Source of the DNA: Streptosporangium subroseum
GTDB taxonomy: Bacteria > Actinomycetota > Actinomycetes > Streptosporangiales > Streptosporangiaceae
Direction: 5' to 3'
DNA length: 64,000 nt
Assembly: GCF_900188345.1 (NCBI RefSeq)
Contig: NZ_FZOD01000045.1
Coordinates: forward strand, 18,562-82,561
This document shows, one piece after another, positions 6,923 through 16,435 of the stretch; within the stretch, counting starts at the first letter, position 1, and every line of letters begins with the position of its first letter. A program made the position numbers and the translations under genes. The notes below the pieces were generated by a model. The model saw only the letters and a program-made list of their open reading frames with translations, ran no database searches and was not told where the DNA came from.

Positions 6923-9900
6923 TTACGGCGCGGGGACGCCGTCGAGGATGCCCACCGCGTCGGTGCCCGGGGTGACGACGAGCTTGCGGGTGAGGGTGTA
7001 GGAGCCACCCGCCGGCACGTCGACGTTGAACCGGCTCATCACCCAGTTGCCCGCGGCGTAGACGTCGAAGGCGCCGGCCGGCGTGCCGTAGACGAGACCG
7101 AAGACCTGCGGGTCGGTCCCGGTCATGCCGATGTACGGCTTGGTCGGGGTGTAGACCGTCGTCGCACCCGGCGCCACGACGCCGGCGCCCGGGATGACAC
7201 TGGCCTGGCCGGCCGCGTCGTGGTCCATCGCGTCACCGGTCCACACGCTGAGCGGAGCCGAGCCGGAGTTGCTCAGCTCCGTCGAGACCGTGGCGAAGTC
7301 GTCGCCCGGCTTCAACGTGTACGTCGTCGCCGCCGTCAGACCCGTGAAGCCCTTGACCGGCCCGGCTACCCGGACGACGGCCTTGTCGCCGGTCGCCTGG
7401 ACGATCTGGACGTCGGTCGCCGCCACCGAGCGGATGTCCCACGCGCTGGTGCCGGTCGGCTGGGTCGCCGAGACGTAGGGCAGGTTGATCCAGTCGAACT
7501 GGTCGGCCATGCCGCGGACGGCGATGTCGACCGGCTTGCCGCGGGTGCTACCGGAGAGCTGCGAGTCGTTGTAGGCGTCGGCGATCGCCATCGAGAGCTT
7601 GTTGTTCTCGAGCATGACGTCGCCGTAGCCCGCCTCGACCAGACCCGAGCCGATCTGCTTGCCGTAGCCCGCCTCGACCGTGACCGGGCTCAGTGCGACG
7701 TCGGCGACGCCGCTGCCCGCCGCCGGCACGGTGACCGTGCCGGTGGCCGTCTGGTAGCCCAGCTTGGACACCCGGACGTCGTACTGACCGGCCGGGGCCT
7801 TGACGAGGTACTTGCCCTGGGCGTCGGTGCTCGCGGTCGCGACCGCCTTGCCGGCCTGCTCGAGGGCGACCCGGGCGCCGGAGACGGCGGCGCCGCCCGC
7901 GGTGATCGTGCCGGCCGCGCGAGCGGCGTCCGGGACGGCCGCGTCGTGCAGGTCGATCTCGTCGGCCCATTTCGCGATGTTGCCGGTGGGGTCGCCGCCG
8001 GCGGTCGCGTAGTCGGTCAGGTGGTAGAAGCTGAACTGCTTGGTGGCACCGGGCGCCATCGTGGCGTCGTAGTAGAGACCCTCGACGTAGCCGTACGCAC
8101 CGACCGCGGCCGGCGTGTCCAGTGCCCACGCGAGACCGTGGGCGGCCTGGCCGTTCGTGGTGGCCGCGTCCGCGCCGACGTAGACGTAGTTCCCGGTCCA
8201 GCCCGAGGTCTTCAGACCCGGGTTGACGCCGCTGACCCCGGGGATCCGGCCGTTGTCGAGCGAGCTGTCGGGGTCGATCATGTAGTTGAAGTAGCCCTGG
8301 TAGCCCGTCGTGCCGGTGTTGGTCAGCTTGACCGTCATCTTCACGATCGGAGCGTCGGGCAGGGTCTCGTAGCGGACCTGCGCCTTGATGGCCGGGTTCG
8401 CCCGGTACTGACCGTTGCCGACCACGGCGGCGCCGTCGACCGCGAGGTCGGGCAGGTCGAGCTGGTCGTTCGGCCGGTCCCACGAGTCGGGCGGCGTGAG
8501 GCTCGGACGCAGCAGCATCTCGCCCCAGTCGATGGTCTCGGCGCCGTTGGCGTCGTTGAGCATGATGTCCGACAGCGCGCCCTGGCCCAGACCACCGGCG
8601 AGGTTGTTACCGCCGACGCCGTTGTCGCCGGCGGCGTACGGCGTCACGGACGCCCGGATCTTGTCGTTGGCCAGGTAGTAGTACTCCTTGCCGGTGACGA
8701 CGTCCGTGCGCGTGCTGCCGTTGCCGTAGTCCGGCGCGTACGTCGACTTGCCGGCGGTCGGGTGGACCACCTTGATCAGCTTCAGGTCGGCCGTCGCGTT
8801 GCCGGTGGTGCCGACCGTGACGCTGACCGCCGAGCGGTCGTCGGCGATCAGGCCGCGCTTGGCCGCCGTGACGGTCCAGGTCGACGCCGGCAGGCCGATC
8901 CGGTAGTGACCCTGGGCGTCGGTGCTGGTCACCACGGTGTCCTGACCGTCGGCGACGGCGGTGACCTTCGCGCCGGCGATCTCAGCGCCCGTCTCCGGGT
9001 CGCTGACCGTACCGGTCACGGTCGCCCAGCGCGGTGCGGACTCGCCGCCGGGCACGTAGGCGTAGAGGTTGCCGTCCCAGGCGCCCGCCACGACGGTGTT
9101 GCCGCTGACGGCCGGTCCGGCGCCCACCCAGGTGCCGATCTCGTGGCTCCACAGGATCTGGCCGGTGTCGGAGGCCAGCGCGTAGAACTTGCCGTTGTTG
9201 GCGCCGACGAAGAGCGTGTCGCCGGCCACGACCGGGCTGGACATGACGCCACCGTGGTAGATGTCGCCGGGCAGCGCCCGCTCCCAGATGACGTTGCCGG
9301 TCTTGGCGTCGAGGGCGACGACGGCACCGCTCGGGAAGCCCATGTAGACGACGCCCTGCTTGACGGCCGCGGCGCTCGGGGTCGAGCCACTCGAGACGAG
9401 CGAGGAGCGCGAACTGGTGTACGTCCACAGCGTCGCGCCGGTCTTGGCGTCACGCGCGATCATGCCGTTGTTGGCGCCGATGAAGACCTTGCCCTCGGCC
9501 GCGGTCGGCACGCCGTCCTGCCAGCTGCCGAGCGACTCGGTTCCGGTCCACTTGCGGGCGCCGGTGGCCAGGTCGTAGGCGAGCACGCGGTCGGCGGTCT
9601 CGTTGCCGACGTACACGGTGCCGTCCATGACGGCGGGCGTGCCGTCACTCATGGTCGCGCCGGACATCGGAGAGGCCCAGATCTGCTTCCCGGTGCGGGT
9701 GTCGAGCGCCTTGAGGACTCCCTGGCTGCCGATGCCGAAGCGGGTCTGGTAGGGCCAGAGCACCGTGTGGCCGGAGACGGCCGGCGAGTAGTAGCCGTAG
9801 GTGCGCTGGTTGTTCGGGGCCGGCGCCTGCTCGGGCACGGCCTTCCAGCGCAGCTTGCCGGTCTCCGCGTCGACGGCGTAAAGCTCCGAGCCGAGGGTCG

Positions 9901-11641
9901 GCGCGAAGACCAGGCCGTCACCGTAGGCGAGGCTGCCGTGGATCGACTGCGGCACCTCGGCGTTCCACAGCTCCCTGCCGTTTTTGAGCCGGACGGCGTG
10001 GATCCGGCTGTTGCCGTCGCCGTTCTCGTCGCGGGTGCCCGCGTAGACGACGCCGTCGTGGATGATCGGCGACCCGGTGAGGAAGGTGCCTTCGGTGCGG
10101 AAGCTCCAGGCGAGGCGGCGGCCCGCCTCCTGCGCCGGCGCGACACCGGAGTGGGACTGGTCGCCGTGGTGCTGGTCCCAGTCGCCACCGGCGACCGGCT
10201 TGAGCTCCGGCTCGTCGGTGAGGGTGAAGTCCGCCGACTTGGTCCAGGTCTTGCCCGCCGCGTCGACCACCTGCACGTCGATCCTGTGCGCACCGGGCTT
10301 CTGCTGGCTGTTGGGCAGGTTGCCCCGCCAGGTGAACTCACCGCTGCGGTACAGCGGCCTCCAGTTCTTGTCGCCGGCGATCTGGAAGCGCGCCGAGACG
10401 ACCTCGTCGCCGGTGTCGTAGGCGTTGATCTGGACGTCCGGCATCCCCGCGGCCGGCACCTTCGAGCCCGGCGCGGGGTTGACGATGGTGAGGTGCTCGT
10501 TCTCGCCGTACATCCGGAACGGGTTGTCGAAGCCCGGGCCCGCCATGTGGATGTAGCGGAAGCCGCGGGGCGCGTTGTCGATCGTGTACGAGCTCGACAC
10601 GGTCTGGATGTGCTTGGCGGTCGAGGCGAACGCCGATTTGTTCTCGACGTGGTTGGAGTGCTCGTGGCCGACCAGGATCAGCTGCGCCTTGTATTTCTCG
10701 AGCACGTCACCGAAGGCGTCGTACTCCGATGGCGAGCCGAACGGGACGTTCATCGGCTGGTGGGTGAGGACGACGAGCTCGATGTCGTTTTTCGGGTCGT
10801 CGTCGAGCGGAACGCTCGCGGCGAGGTCGTCCTTGAGCCAGTCGATCTCCTCCTCGAACGGTGCAGAGCCGTTGTTCTCGAGCACCACGAAGTGCCGGTT
10901 GCCGTAGTTGAACGAGTACCACTCCGGACCGACGTTCTTGCGATAGTTGTCGATCCTGTCCGCGTACACCGACCCGCTCGCGTACTCGTGGTTGCCGACG
11001 GCCGGCCACACGCCGACGGCCGACTGCTGGGCGCCGCGACGATACGTGTCGAACTGCCCCTGGCTGGCGTCGTTGGTGAGGTCACCGCTGACCGCGATGA
11101 AGCGCAGGTCGGTGCCGGTGGAGTTGATCTCGCGGATCTGGTCGGGCAGCTGTGCGTTGACGTGCGGGTCGGCGATGTTGGCCCAGGAGAAGGTGTCGCC
11201 GTCTGAGAGGTCGTCACGGACGAGCGCGAAGTCCGCGGTCGGCGTGGCGTCGTCGGCGAGCTGGCCAAGGTTCGCCCAGAACCTCGGCTCCTTGTACTGG
11301 TCCAGGCCGAACCGGTAGCCCCGCGGCTGGCCGGCCCACACGATGTCCGTCTTGCGACGGTCGGTGGAAATCGTCAGTGAGTAGGCGCCGTCGGCGGCGG
11401 TCATGGTGGCGACCTTGCCGTCGGAGACGCGCACGCCGGCCAGGCCGGCCTCGCCGGGGTTGCGCTGGCCGTCGCCGTTGGCGTCGACGTACACGACGCC
11501 GCCGACGGTGGCCTCCGGCGGGTCGATGGCGGCCGCCGCGTATGACACGAGCGGGCCCGCCACGACACTGGCGGCGAGCCCCAGCGTGGTGGCGTACAGG
11601 ACGACGCGCGAGCGCGCGCGTGTCCAGGTTAACGCGGACAT
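6923..11641 (-). CDS. Giant secreted metallophosphoesterase with PQQ-type beta-propeller and Ig-like domains
   Basis: 1572 residues. A signal peptide (hydrophobic run ending AAA, about residues 12-38) is followed by an SdrD/B-like module (GGVVYVDANGDGQRNPGEAG). A calcineurin-like phosphoesterase comes next, with metal motifs ADPH, SGDLTND, GNHE, THQP and GHEHSNH. Then come a pyrrolo-quinoline-quinone-like beta-propeller (repeats such as GKLRWKA, GKQIWA, GNVIWE, GQILWS), two carboxypeptidase-regulatory-like modules (TVTGTVSDPETG; AGTITAGGAAVSG) and a long beta-rich C-terminal region. It is probably an extracellular phosphoesterase for nucleotides, phospholipids or teichoic-type polymers. The propeller may bind ligand rather than PQQ, since no dehydrogenase residues are evident. 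It is isolated, with its own terminator; the HupE-type gene lies upstream on the same strand. Confidence 0.8.
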   Translation of the reverse strand: MSALTWTRARSRVVLYATTLGLAASVVAGPLVSYAAAAIDPPEATVGGVVYVDANGDGQRNPGEAGLAGVRVSDGKVATMTAADGAYSLTISTDRRKTDIVWAGQPRGYRFGLDQYKEPRFWANLGQLADDATPTADFALVRDDLSDGDTFSWANIADPHVNAQLPDQIREINSTGTDLRFIAVSGDLTNDASQGQFDTYRRGAQQSAVGVWPAVGNHEYASGSVYADRIDNYRKNVGPEWYSFNYGNRHFVVLENNGSAPFEEEIDWLKDDLAASVPLDDDPKNDIELVVLTHQPMNVPFGSPSEYDAFGDVLEKYKAQLILVGHEHSNHVENKSAFASTAKHIQTVSSSYTIDNAPRGFRYIHMAGPGFDNPFRMYGENEHLTIVNPAPGSKVPAAGMPDVQINAYDTGDEVVSARFQIAGDKNWRPLYRSGEFTWRGNLPNSQQKPGAHRIDVQVVDAAGKTWTKSADFTLTDEPELKPVAGGDWDQHHGDQSHSGVAPAQEAGRRLAWSFRTEGTFLTGSPIIHDGVVYAGTRDENGDGNSRIHAVRLKNGRELWNAEVPQSIHGSLAYGDGLVFAPTLGSELYAVDAETGKLRWKAVPEQAPAPNNQRTYGYYSPAVSGHTVLWPYQTRFGIGSQGVLKALDTRTGKQIWASPMSGATMSDGTPAVMDGTVYVGNETADRVLAYDLATGARKWTGTESLGSWQDGVPTAAEGKVFIGANNGMIARDAKTGATLWTYTSSRSSLVSSGSTPSAAAVKQGVVYMGFPSGAVVALDAKTGNVIWERALPGDIYHGGVMSSPVVAGDTLFVGANNGKFYALASDTGQILWSHEIGTWVGAGPAVSGNTVVAGAWDGNLYAYVPGGESAPRWATVTGTVSDPETGAEIAGAKVTAVADGQDTVVTSTDAQGHYRIGLPASTWTVTAAKRGLIADDRSAVSVTVGTTGNATADLKLIKVVHPTAGKSTYAPDYGNGSTRTDVVTGKEYYYLANDKIRASVTPYAAGDNGVGGNNLAGGLGQGALSDIMLNDANGAETIDWGEMLLRPSLTPPDSWDRPNDQLDLPDLAVDGAAVVGNGQYRANPAIKAQVRYETLPDAPIVKMTVKLTNTGTTGYQGYFNYMIDPDSSLDNGRIPGVSGVNPGLKTSGWTGNYVYVGADAATTNGQAAHGLAWALDTPAAVGAYGYVEGLYYDATMAPGATKQFSFYHLTDYATAGGDPTGNIAKWADEIDLHDAAVPDAARAAGTITAGGAAVSGARVALEQAGKAVATASTDAQGKYLVKAPAGQYDVRVSKLGYQTATGTVTVPAAGSGVADVALSPVTVEAGYGKQIGSGLVEAGYGDVMLENNKLSMAIADAYNDSQLSGSTRGKPVDIAVRGMADQFDWINLPYVSATQPTGTSAWDIRSVAATDVQIVQATGDKAVVRVAGPVKGFTGLTAATTYTLKPGDDFATVSTELSNSGSAPLSVWTGDAMDHDAAGQASVIPGAGVVAPGATTVYTPTKPYIGMTGTDPQVFGLVYGTPAGAFDVYAAGNWVMSRFNVDVPAGGSYTLTRKLVVTPGTDAVGILDGVPAP

Positions 11642-11671
11642 CGGGATCCTTCGGGATGAGGGAGGGAGGTG

Positions 11672-12793
11672 TCAGGTCAGGAGCGGGGAGCGTTCCACGA
11701 ACCAGACCAGACCGGCACCGGCGACGGCGACGGTCGCCGCGACGGTGCCGAGCATGAGGGCGCGAGTGGCGACCGGCGTGGTCGCGGCCCTGCGCAGGAA
11801 CAGCAGCGCCGGGAAGGTGAGCGCGATGATCGTCAACTGGACGAGTTCGATGCCGACGTTGAAGGAGAGCAGGTTGGCCAGCGTCGAGGCCGACAGCGGC
11901 CCGTCGACGCTGAGCGTGCCCGCGAAGCCGAGCCCGTGCAGCAGCCCGAAGCCGAAGACCACGGGCAGCCGGTGGCTCGTCCTCGGCGAGAGCAGGTTGT
12001 CGAGCGCGACGAACGCGATCGACAGCGCGATGAGCGGCTCGACGATCCACCCGGGCACGCTGACCCAGCCGATCGCGGCCAGCACCAGGGTCACCGAGTG
12101 CGCGACCGTGAAGGCCGTGGCGACCTCGACGACGTCGCGCAGCCGCTTCGCTCCCAGCAGGAGCGCCAGCAGGAACAGCACGTGGTCGAGCCCGAAGAGC
12201 AGGTGCTCCGCCCCGAGCCGGACGAACCGCGGGATCTCGCTGAGCAGGTCGGTGCGCCCCACCGTGACGCTGGTGCGGGCGGTGTCGAGCAACGTCGAAC
12301 CGCGGCGGCCATCGATGTCGTAGACCACCATCGTGGTGGTCTCGTCGACCACGCCGTCGGAGGCGCGGAAGATGTCGCTGCGGACGGTGAGCGCGCCGGA
12401 CGCCGGGCAGTCGTAGGCGAGCGCGACCTGCACCGCGCCGGAGTCGGCGAGCTCGACGCGGGCGTCGTCCTCAGCGGTGCAGCCGATCAAGCCGCGGCTC
12501 AGCCGCAGCCGCCCGCCGACGTACGCCGCCACGTCGCTCACGTGCGCGTCCAGCGAACGGCGCCGCACCTCGGTCGGAACCTCGGCGTCCGCGCCGACCG
12601 CGTCCGGGCTCAGGACCCCGTCGAGACTCAGCAGCCGGGCAAGGACGTCGTACTCCACGTCGACGACGGCGGCGACGCCGTCGTCCTGGCTACGCAGGTC
12701 GACCGCTACCGAGGTCGCGCGGACGTGCGCCTGCGCCGGAGCGGCGACGAGGAGCACGACAACAAGGGCGGCGAGGAAGGCCAATAGACGCAC
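11672..12793 (-). CDS. HupE/UreJ-family membrane protein
   Basis: About 373 residues. A signal peptide ends AQA before HVRATS, then comes an extracellular domain of about 160 residues, then six or seven membrane helices. GAEHLLFGLDHVLFLLALLL and AFTVAHSVTL carry the conserved His/Asp of the HupE/UreJ group (GxxHxxxGxDHxLF and HS), linked to nickel or cobalt uptake in hydrogenase and urease loci. No hydrogenase or urease gene is here, so the metal is unproven. GTG 12793 has GGAAG 9 nt upstream and begins directly with the signal peptide; the TTG at 12838 would add a charged tail before it. The gene lies 30 bp upstream of the phosphoesterase gene on the same strand and could be cotranscribed. 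Confidence 0.75.
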   Translation of the reverse strand: MRLLAFLAALVVVLLVAAPAQAHVRATSVAVDLRSQDDGVAAVVDVEYDVLARLLSLDGVLSPDAVGADAEVPTEVRRRSLDAHVSDVAAYVGGRLRLSRGLIGCTAEDDARVELADSGAVQVALAYDCPASGALTVRSDIFRASDGVVDETTTMVVYDIDGRRGSTLLDTARTSVTVGRTDLLSEIPRFVRLGAEHLLFGLDHVLFLLALLLGAKRLRDVVEVATAFTVAHSVTLVLAAIGWVSVPGWIVEPLIALSIAFVALDNLLSPRTSHRLPVVFGFGLLHGLGFAGTLSVDGPLSASTLANLLSFNVGIELVQLTIIALTFPALLFLRRAATTPVATRALMLGTVAATVAVAGAGLVWFVERSPLLT

Positions 12794-12905
12794 AGGAAAG
12801 CACTTCCATCGTGGGGGGTAATGGCTGTCGTTACCCAACCCTGCAGCGCTCGCTCCACACCCGGCAACTCGAGACGACCCAATTCACCGACTCTTCCGCT
12901 GCCGG

Positions 12906-13040
12906 TCACCCACTGTCCGAACCCGGGTTTCTGAGCGCCGAAAGCCGGGTTTTTGGCCCCTCCGCCCAGACGTCCCGGCCATTGCTCCACAGCTCTGAGC
13001 TGTAGTGGACAAACCGGTTGAACAGCCCGTCGTTCTGATA
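12906..13040 (-). pseudogene. 3'-terminal fragment of an HTH/DUF5919 gene (copy 1 of 4)
   Basis: About 44 codons (YQNDGLFNRF, ELWSNGRDVWAE) ending in a stop match the C-terminus of the intact gene at 34461-35243, with upstream sequence lost. It marks the left limit of recognisable island material. The rest of 12794-13060 holds nothing else I can identify. Confidence 0.75.
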
Positions 13041-13060
13041 CCAGGCGGGTCGTCTCGGGG

Positions 13061-14812
13061 TCACTGACGGGAGAGAGCGCGAGTGATGCCGGTGGCGATG
13101 GTGGTGGCCAGCACCCAGCCCGCGATGACAAGACCGTAGGCGACCCACTGGCCGCCGCCGGTGGGTTGGTATGCCTTCTCCTGCCCAAAGTCGATCAGTG
13201 GGAACAGCAGATCCAGAGCGTAGACAAAGGCGTTGAAAGTGGGGCCCTTGCCAAGTTCGGCACGGGGCGGATTGTTCAGGGTGAAAACGACGGCACCGGT
13301 GATGAGCAGGATCAGGAACCACAGGCCGGCGCGAATGGGACGGTAGCCGTACCCGACGGTGATGTCCTGTAGCCATCCCCAGGCGCGGGCGTGCCACGGG
13401 AGCTTGGTACGCTGCCGCCGCTGCTTGACCAGTAGGACGGTGCGGGCATCGACGTCGTGCCCCAGTCTCCGATAGACGGCGGCGAGTTGTTCGTACGGCT
13501 GCGGCACGTATCCGTCGAGGTCGTCCTTCAGCCAGGTCAAGCGTTGGGTGACGGACAGCATCGGATCCAGCGCGTCGTAGACAAGACCGTTCTGACAGCG
13601 CGGCGACCAGGTGCCGGGGGCGTCATAGAGGACGCCGATCCGGGCGTGCCGCAGATCGACGTCGCCTTCGGGCGTCTGCTTCGGGCGCAGGTACAGCTCG
13701 CGGGCCTCCAGTTGCCGGGCGGCCAATGCCTGACCGCCCGGTGCGGACAGGGTCGCGTCGGTGAGGTCCAGCGATCCCGCGATGCGGGCCTGGGAGAGGT
13801 TCACCCGCCCCTCGGAGGTGAGCCCGCGTGCGTCGATACTTCCCTCGACCTGTAGCTCCGCGGCCTGGAGCGCGTGACCGTCGGGATGGGTCAGGTGGGC
13901 ACCTTTCAGGCTGAGCTCCCGGTCGATCCGCGAGTCGGCCAGCCGTACTGTGCCGGTCGCGGTGAACCCGTCACCCAGGTACAGGCCACCCTCGGCGGTG
14001 ATCCGGGAACCGCGAAAAGCCATCTGGCCCGGATGGTCGATCGTGGTTCCGGTGAAGCTGAACGGTCCGGTCACCCGGGCGTTGCGCAAGCTCACCATCC
14101 CGGTGACGGCCATCCCCCGGCAGAGGACGCTCCCGTCGGCGACCAGCCCGTCCAGGTCGAGCGGCAACCCCCTTGTATCGGTGAGGCGGGCCCCGTCCAG
14201 GACCATCGCGCCGATCACCCGAGCGCTGGACAGTCGAACCTGGCCTGTGGCGTGGAGACCTTTCGCGGACAGGCCTCGGCCGGTCTGGATCCGATCACAG
14301 TCGATCGCCATGCCAAGTGTGAAGATCCGCGCACGGTTCATCGTGAGGCTTCCCGCAAGCTGGGCTCCGCGCAGTTCCAGCAGGCCGGTGGCCACGCAAC
14401 CGTCCAGTCGCAGGTGCCCGTCCATGTGCACGTTGGAGGCCGACAGACCCGGCAGGTGAGAGCCCTTGAAGCTCATCTGCTGGCATCGCGCCCAGTACAG
14501 ACCTGGCGCCTGCTCAAAGAAGCAGGAGAGGAACCGCGCCGAGTGGCAGATGGTGGAATAGGCCAGATTCATCCGTTCGGTGATTCGGGCACCCTTGATC
14601 CTGATAGCTGGGATCCGGTGCGATCGTGGCACTTCCTCGCTCATCAACAGCGCGGCGATCACCCGAGCGCGAACCGTCCGCTCCATCCCCCAGACCGCAC
14701 CCACCGCCGGGTCGTCCTCATCCGGCTTCCCCGTTGTGAAATCGACCTCTTCCCCGTGCGGGAATGCCTCCCATACTCGGCGCTCAGCGTCGGACAAGTC
14801 CTCAACACGCAC
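13061..14812 (-). CDS. Repeat-rich membrane-anchored protein (pentapeptide/bactofilin-like)
   Basis: 583 residues. After an N-terminal region with DLSDAERRVWEAFP come many short repeats of the kind GxLxLxxARI and GSLDLTDATL, predicted as a right-handed beta-helix (residues about 90-410). A hydrophilic stretch with VYRRLGHDVDARTVLLVKQRR follows, then two or three membrane helices near the C-terminus. Relatives are often annotated membrane-associated oxidoreductase, without support. GTG 14812 has AGGGG about 6 nt upstream. The open frame continues much further upstream, but that part runs through a degraded DUF5919 gene and a tRNA fragment, so it is excluded. The role is unknown; a scaffold is plausible. 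Confidence 0.7.
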   Translation of the reverse strand: MRVEDLSDAERRVWEAFPHGEEVDFTTGKPDEDDPAVGAVWGMERTVRARVIAALLMSEEVPRSHRIPAIRIKGARITERMNLAYSTICHSARFLSCFFEQAPGLYWARCQQMSFKGSHLPGLSASNVHMDGHLRLDGCVATGLLELRGAQLAGSLTMNRARIFTLGMAIDCDRIQTGRGLSAKGLHATGQVRLSSARVIGAMVLDGARLTDTRGLPLDLDGLVADGSVLCRGMAVTGMVSLRNARVTGPFSFTGTTIDHPGQMAFRGSRITAEGGLYLGDGFTATGTVRLADSRIDRELSLKGAHLTHPDGHALQAAELQVEGSIDARGLTSEGRVNLSQARIAGSLDLTDATLSAPGGQALAARQLEARELYLRPKQTPEGDVDLRHARIGVLYDAPGTWSPRCQNGLVYDALDPMLSVTQRLTWLKDDLDGYVPQPYEQLAAVYRRLGHDVDARTVLLVKQRRQRTKLPWHARAWGWLQDITVGYGYRPIRAGLWFLILLITGAVVFTLNNPPRAELGKGPTFNAFVYALDLLFPLIDFGQEKAYQPTGGGQWVAYGLVIAGWVLATTIATGITRALSRQ

Positions 14813-14899
14813 GTTGTTCCCCTCGTACGAACCTGCTCTCCCTTTGATCGCTTGCTTCGCATAGAGGGTTACCGAGCTGGAGAATTCGTGTTCTCCGTG

Positions 14900-15160
14900 C
14901 GCTCTCTTCACTCCTCCACCCAGACGTCCCGGCCGTTGATCCACAGCTCGGAGGCGTGGTAGCCGAACCGGTCGAACAGCCCGTCGTCCTGGTAGCGGCG
15001 CAGGTGCGTCATGGCCGACGGGCTTGGTCAGATGCGGGGTCACGAGCATCTCGGAGTCGGAGCGGAAGACGGTCAGGGCTTCCCGATCCGGCCCGGTCTT
15101 CACGGTGTGTCGCGTCCCGGGACACGCTTGGCCCTTCAGCCCTAGGACACGCTTGACAGC
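14900..15160 (-). pseudogene. Internally deleted HTH/DUF5919 gene (copy 2 of 4)
   Basis: Reverse-strand sequence encodes TVKTGPDREALTV fused directly to FRSDSEMLVTPHLTKPVGHD and then, after a frame change, the ELW-type tail. In the intact gene at 34461-35243 these segments are separated by about 100 residues. The copy has therefore lost its HTH and its middle and is frameshifted. It lies just left of the tRNA fragment at 15313. Confidence 0.75.
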
Positions 15161-15312
15161 GCACAGTGTGGATTCGGGCTTGCTGGACGGACTCAATGTC
15201 TGTAGCTCACGCGATGCGACGGACGGCGGAGGCGAGTGCGTCCTGTCAGTAGCTGAACGTCGTCGCTCCATCTCCGATCCAGCGCCACATGGGCACCGTT
15301 CCGCCCATTTGC

Positions 15313-15475
15313 TGGTGGGCACTACTGGGTTCGAACCAGTGACATCTCGCTTGTAAGGCGATCCGAGCAGGGGCACGACCAGGGTCGATACTGGCGCTGA
15401 CCTGGGCGTACGGTCCACGCCCGTCCACCGGTGTCCGGCCCCGTCCCACCTCGTTGTCACCCAGTTGGTCACTCA
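15313..15475. repeat. att scar A: tRNA-Val 3' end plus 110-bp arm
   Basis: 15313-15361 repeats the last 49 bases, CCA included, of the tRNA-Val(UAC) gene at 43253-43327, then switches to GATCCGAGCAG and a ~110-bp arm that ends GTTGTCACCCAGTTGGTCACTCA. The arm recurs at B, C and (diverged) D. This structure is expected where an element integrated at the tRNA 3' end. Confidence 0.8.
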
Positions 15476-15565
15476 AGTACGAAACGCTGCCAGACGCGCG
15501 GCAGCAACGCGAAAGCCCTCAAGGAGAGAAGAACGCGGGAACCACAGCATCCGTCATGAACACGA

Positions 15566-15904
15566 TCACCCAGTACGGCGACCGCGAGGCGTATCGAGCA
15601 CCATGGCCGAGTCGCCGAAATCTGCCACGATCTTGAGCTGACCTCCGAGCGCCGTTACATAAGCGGCCAGGGTGGCCACTTCGCTGATCGCTCCACTCTC
15701 TATCTGTGAGACGCGGGCCTGTGACACGCCCATCGCCTGAGCGACATCCTCCTGCCGCAGGCCAAGCTTGCGCCTGGCTTCAGCGAGTTGGTAAGCGCGC
15801 TGGCGAGCTACGAGCCCATCGCGGAGTTGGGCAACCTCCTCCTCATCGCTGGGCTGGACAAGCTCAGCACGCAGCTCCTCCCATGTCACCGCCTGATCGC
15901 TCAT
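15566..15904 (-). CDS. higA: XRE-family antitoxin (HigA type)
   Basis: 112 residues. The HTH is RRKLGLRQEDVAQAMGVSQARVSQIESG (about residues 44-71), followed by SEVATLAAYVTALGGQLKIVADFGDS, the dimer/strand end typical of HigA partners of Gp49-like toxins. It should bind its own promoter and neutralise HigB. It overlaps the upstream toxin frame by 4 bases (15901-15904), the usual toxin-first order. Its toxin is truncated, so this antitoxin may be an orphan that is still transcribed. A 3' fragment of a close paralogue lies at 28354-28487. Confidence 0.85.
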   Translation of the reverse strand: MSDQAVTWEELRAELVQPSDEEEVAQLRDGLVARQRAYQLAEARRKLGLRQEDVAQAMGVSQARVSQIESGAISEVATLAAYVTALGGQLKIVADFGDSAMVLDTPRGRRTG

Positions 15905-16185
15905 TGTTCCCTCTCCTTGAGGTACCGGGCAAAACGCACCTCTGCTGCCTTGATCGCCACGTCATACCAACCGCTCCAGTCACCCGACTTGTCTCCGGCG
16001 ACCAGGAACACAGCTTGACGCCAAGGGTCGAAAACGAAGAGCAGCCGCACTTCGCTCCGCCCGCTGGATCCAGGCCTCAGCTCCTTGAGGTTACGGATAG
16101 TGGACCCTTGAAGCGTGTCCACCAAGGGCCGTCCCAAACCGGGACCTTCCTCGGCGACCCGGTCCAAGGCCGCAGCGATCAGCAA
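15901..16185 (-). pseudogene. higB: HigB/Gp49-like toxin, N-terminus missing
   Basis: The remaining 94 residues match the core of the phage-derived Gp49/HigB family: LDRVAEEGPGLGRPLVDTL, LKELRPGSSGRSEVRLLFVFDP and VFLVAGDKSGDWSGWYD. Compared with the paralogue at 32674, the first ~28 residues (MTWEIVLLDHVESWF region) are missing; upstream DNA instead encodes a piece of a PIN-domain toxin. The only starts left are internal (TTG 16185). The N-terminal strand and helix are structural in this fold, so I expect an inactive toxin, though translation of a short form cannot be excluded. Confidence 0.75.
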
Positions 16186-16194
16186 GAGTGTCTG

Positions 16195-16321
16195 CCGAGT
16201 CGACGAGCCCCAGCGGCAGATCGAGGTAGGTCTCGACGAGCTGCGCCATGCGCGGCAAGTCCTCGTCCTCCAACTCGGCCCCGTGAAAGCCGTTATCGCC
16301 GAAGGACTTGAGGAACGTCAC
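16195..16321 (-). pseudogene. VapC-like PIN-domain toxin fragment
   Basis: About 42 codons read LPRMAQLVETYLDLPLGLVDSAD, the C-terminal part of a PIN domain with the late conserved Asp. Neither the N-terminal acidic residues nor the end of the domain is present, and the sequence breaks at about 16195 into truncated HigB in another frame. A recombination joint between two toxin genes is the simplest reading. Confidence 0.6.
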
Positions 16322-16435
16322 CTCAGCCTGTGGACGTTGGTGCGGCTCATGAGAGCCTGCTTCGCGAAGTTGCAGGCTCGGTCGCCTTCGGGCTACTTGC
16401 AGGCAGCAGAGCCCAGTTCGAGCCCTGCCCCCGAC

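Noticed and set aside
14813..15472. N-terminal extension of the repeat-rich membrane protein to 803 residues
   Set aside because: The extension crosses a degraded DUF5919 gene and a tRNA fragment, and a well-placed GTG with ribosome site exists at 14812.
16360..16435. Possible tRNA T-arm (CAGTTCGAGCCCTG) near 16415
   Set aside because: No matching stem, anticodon arm or acceptor can be folded around it.
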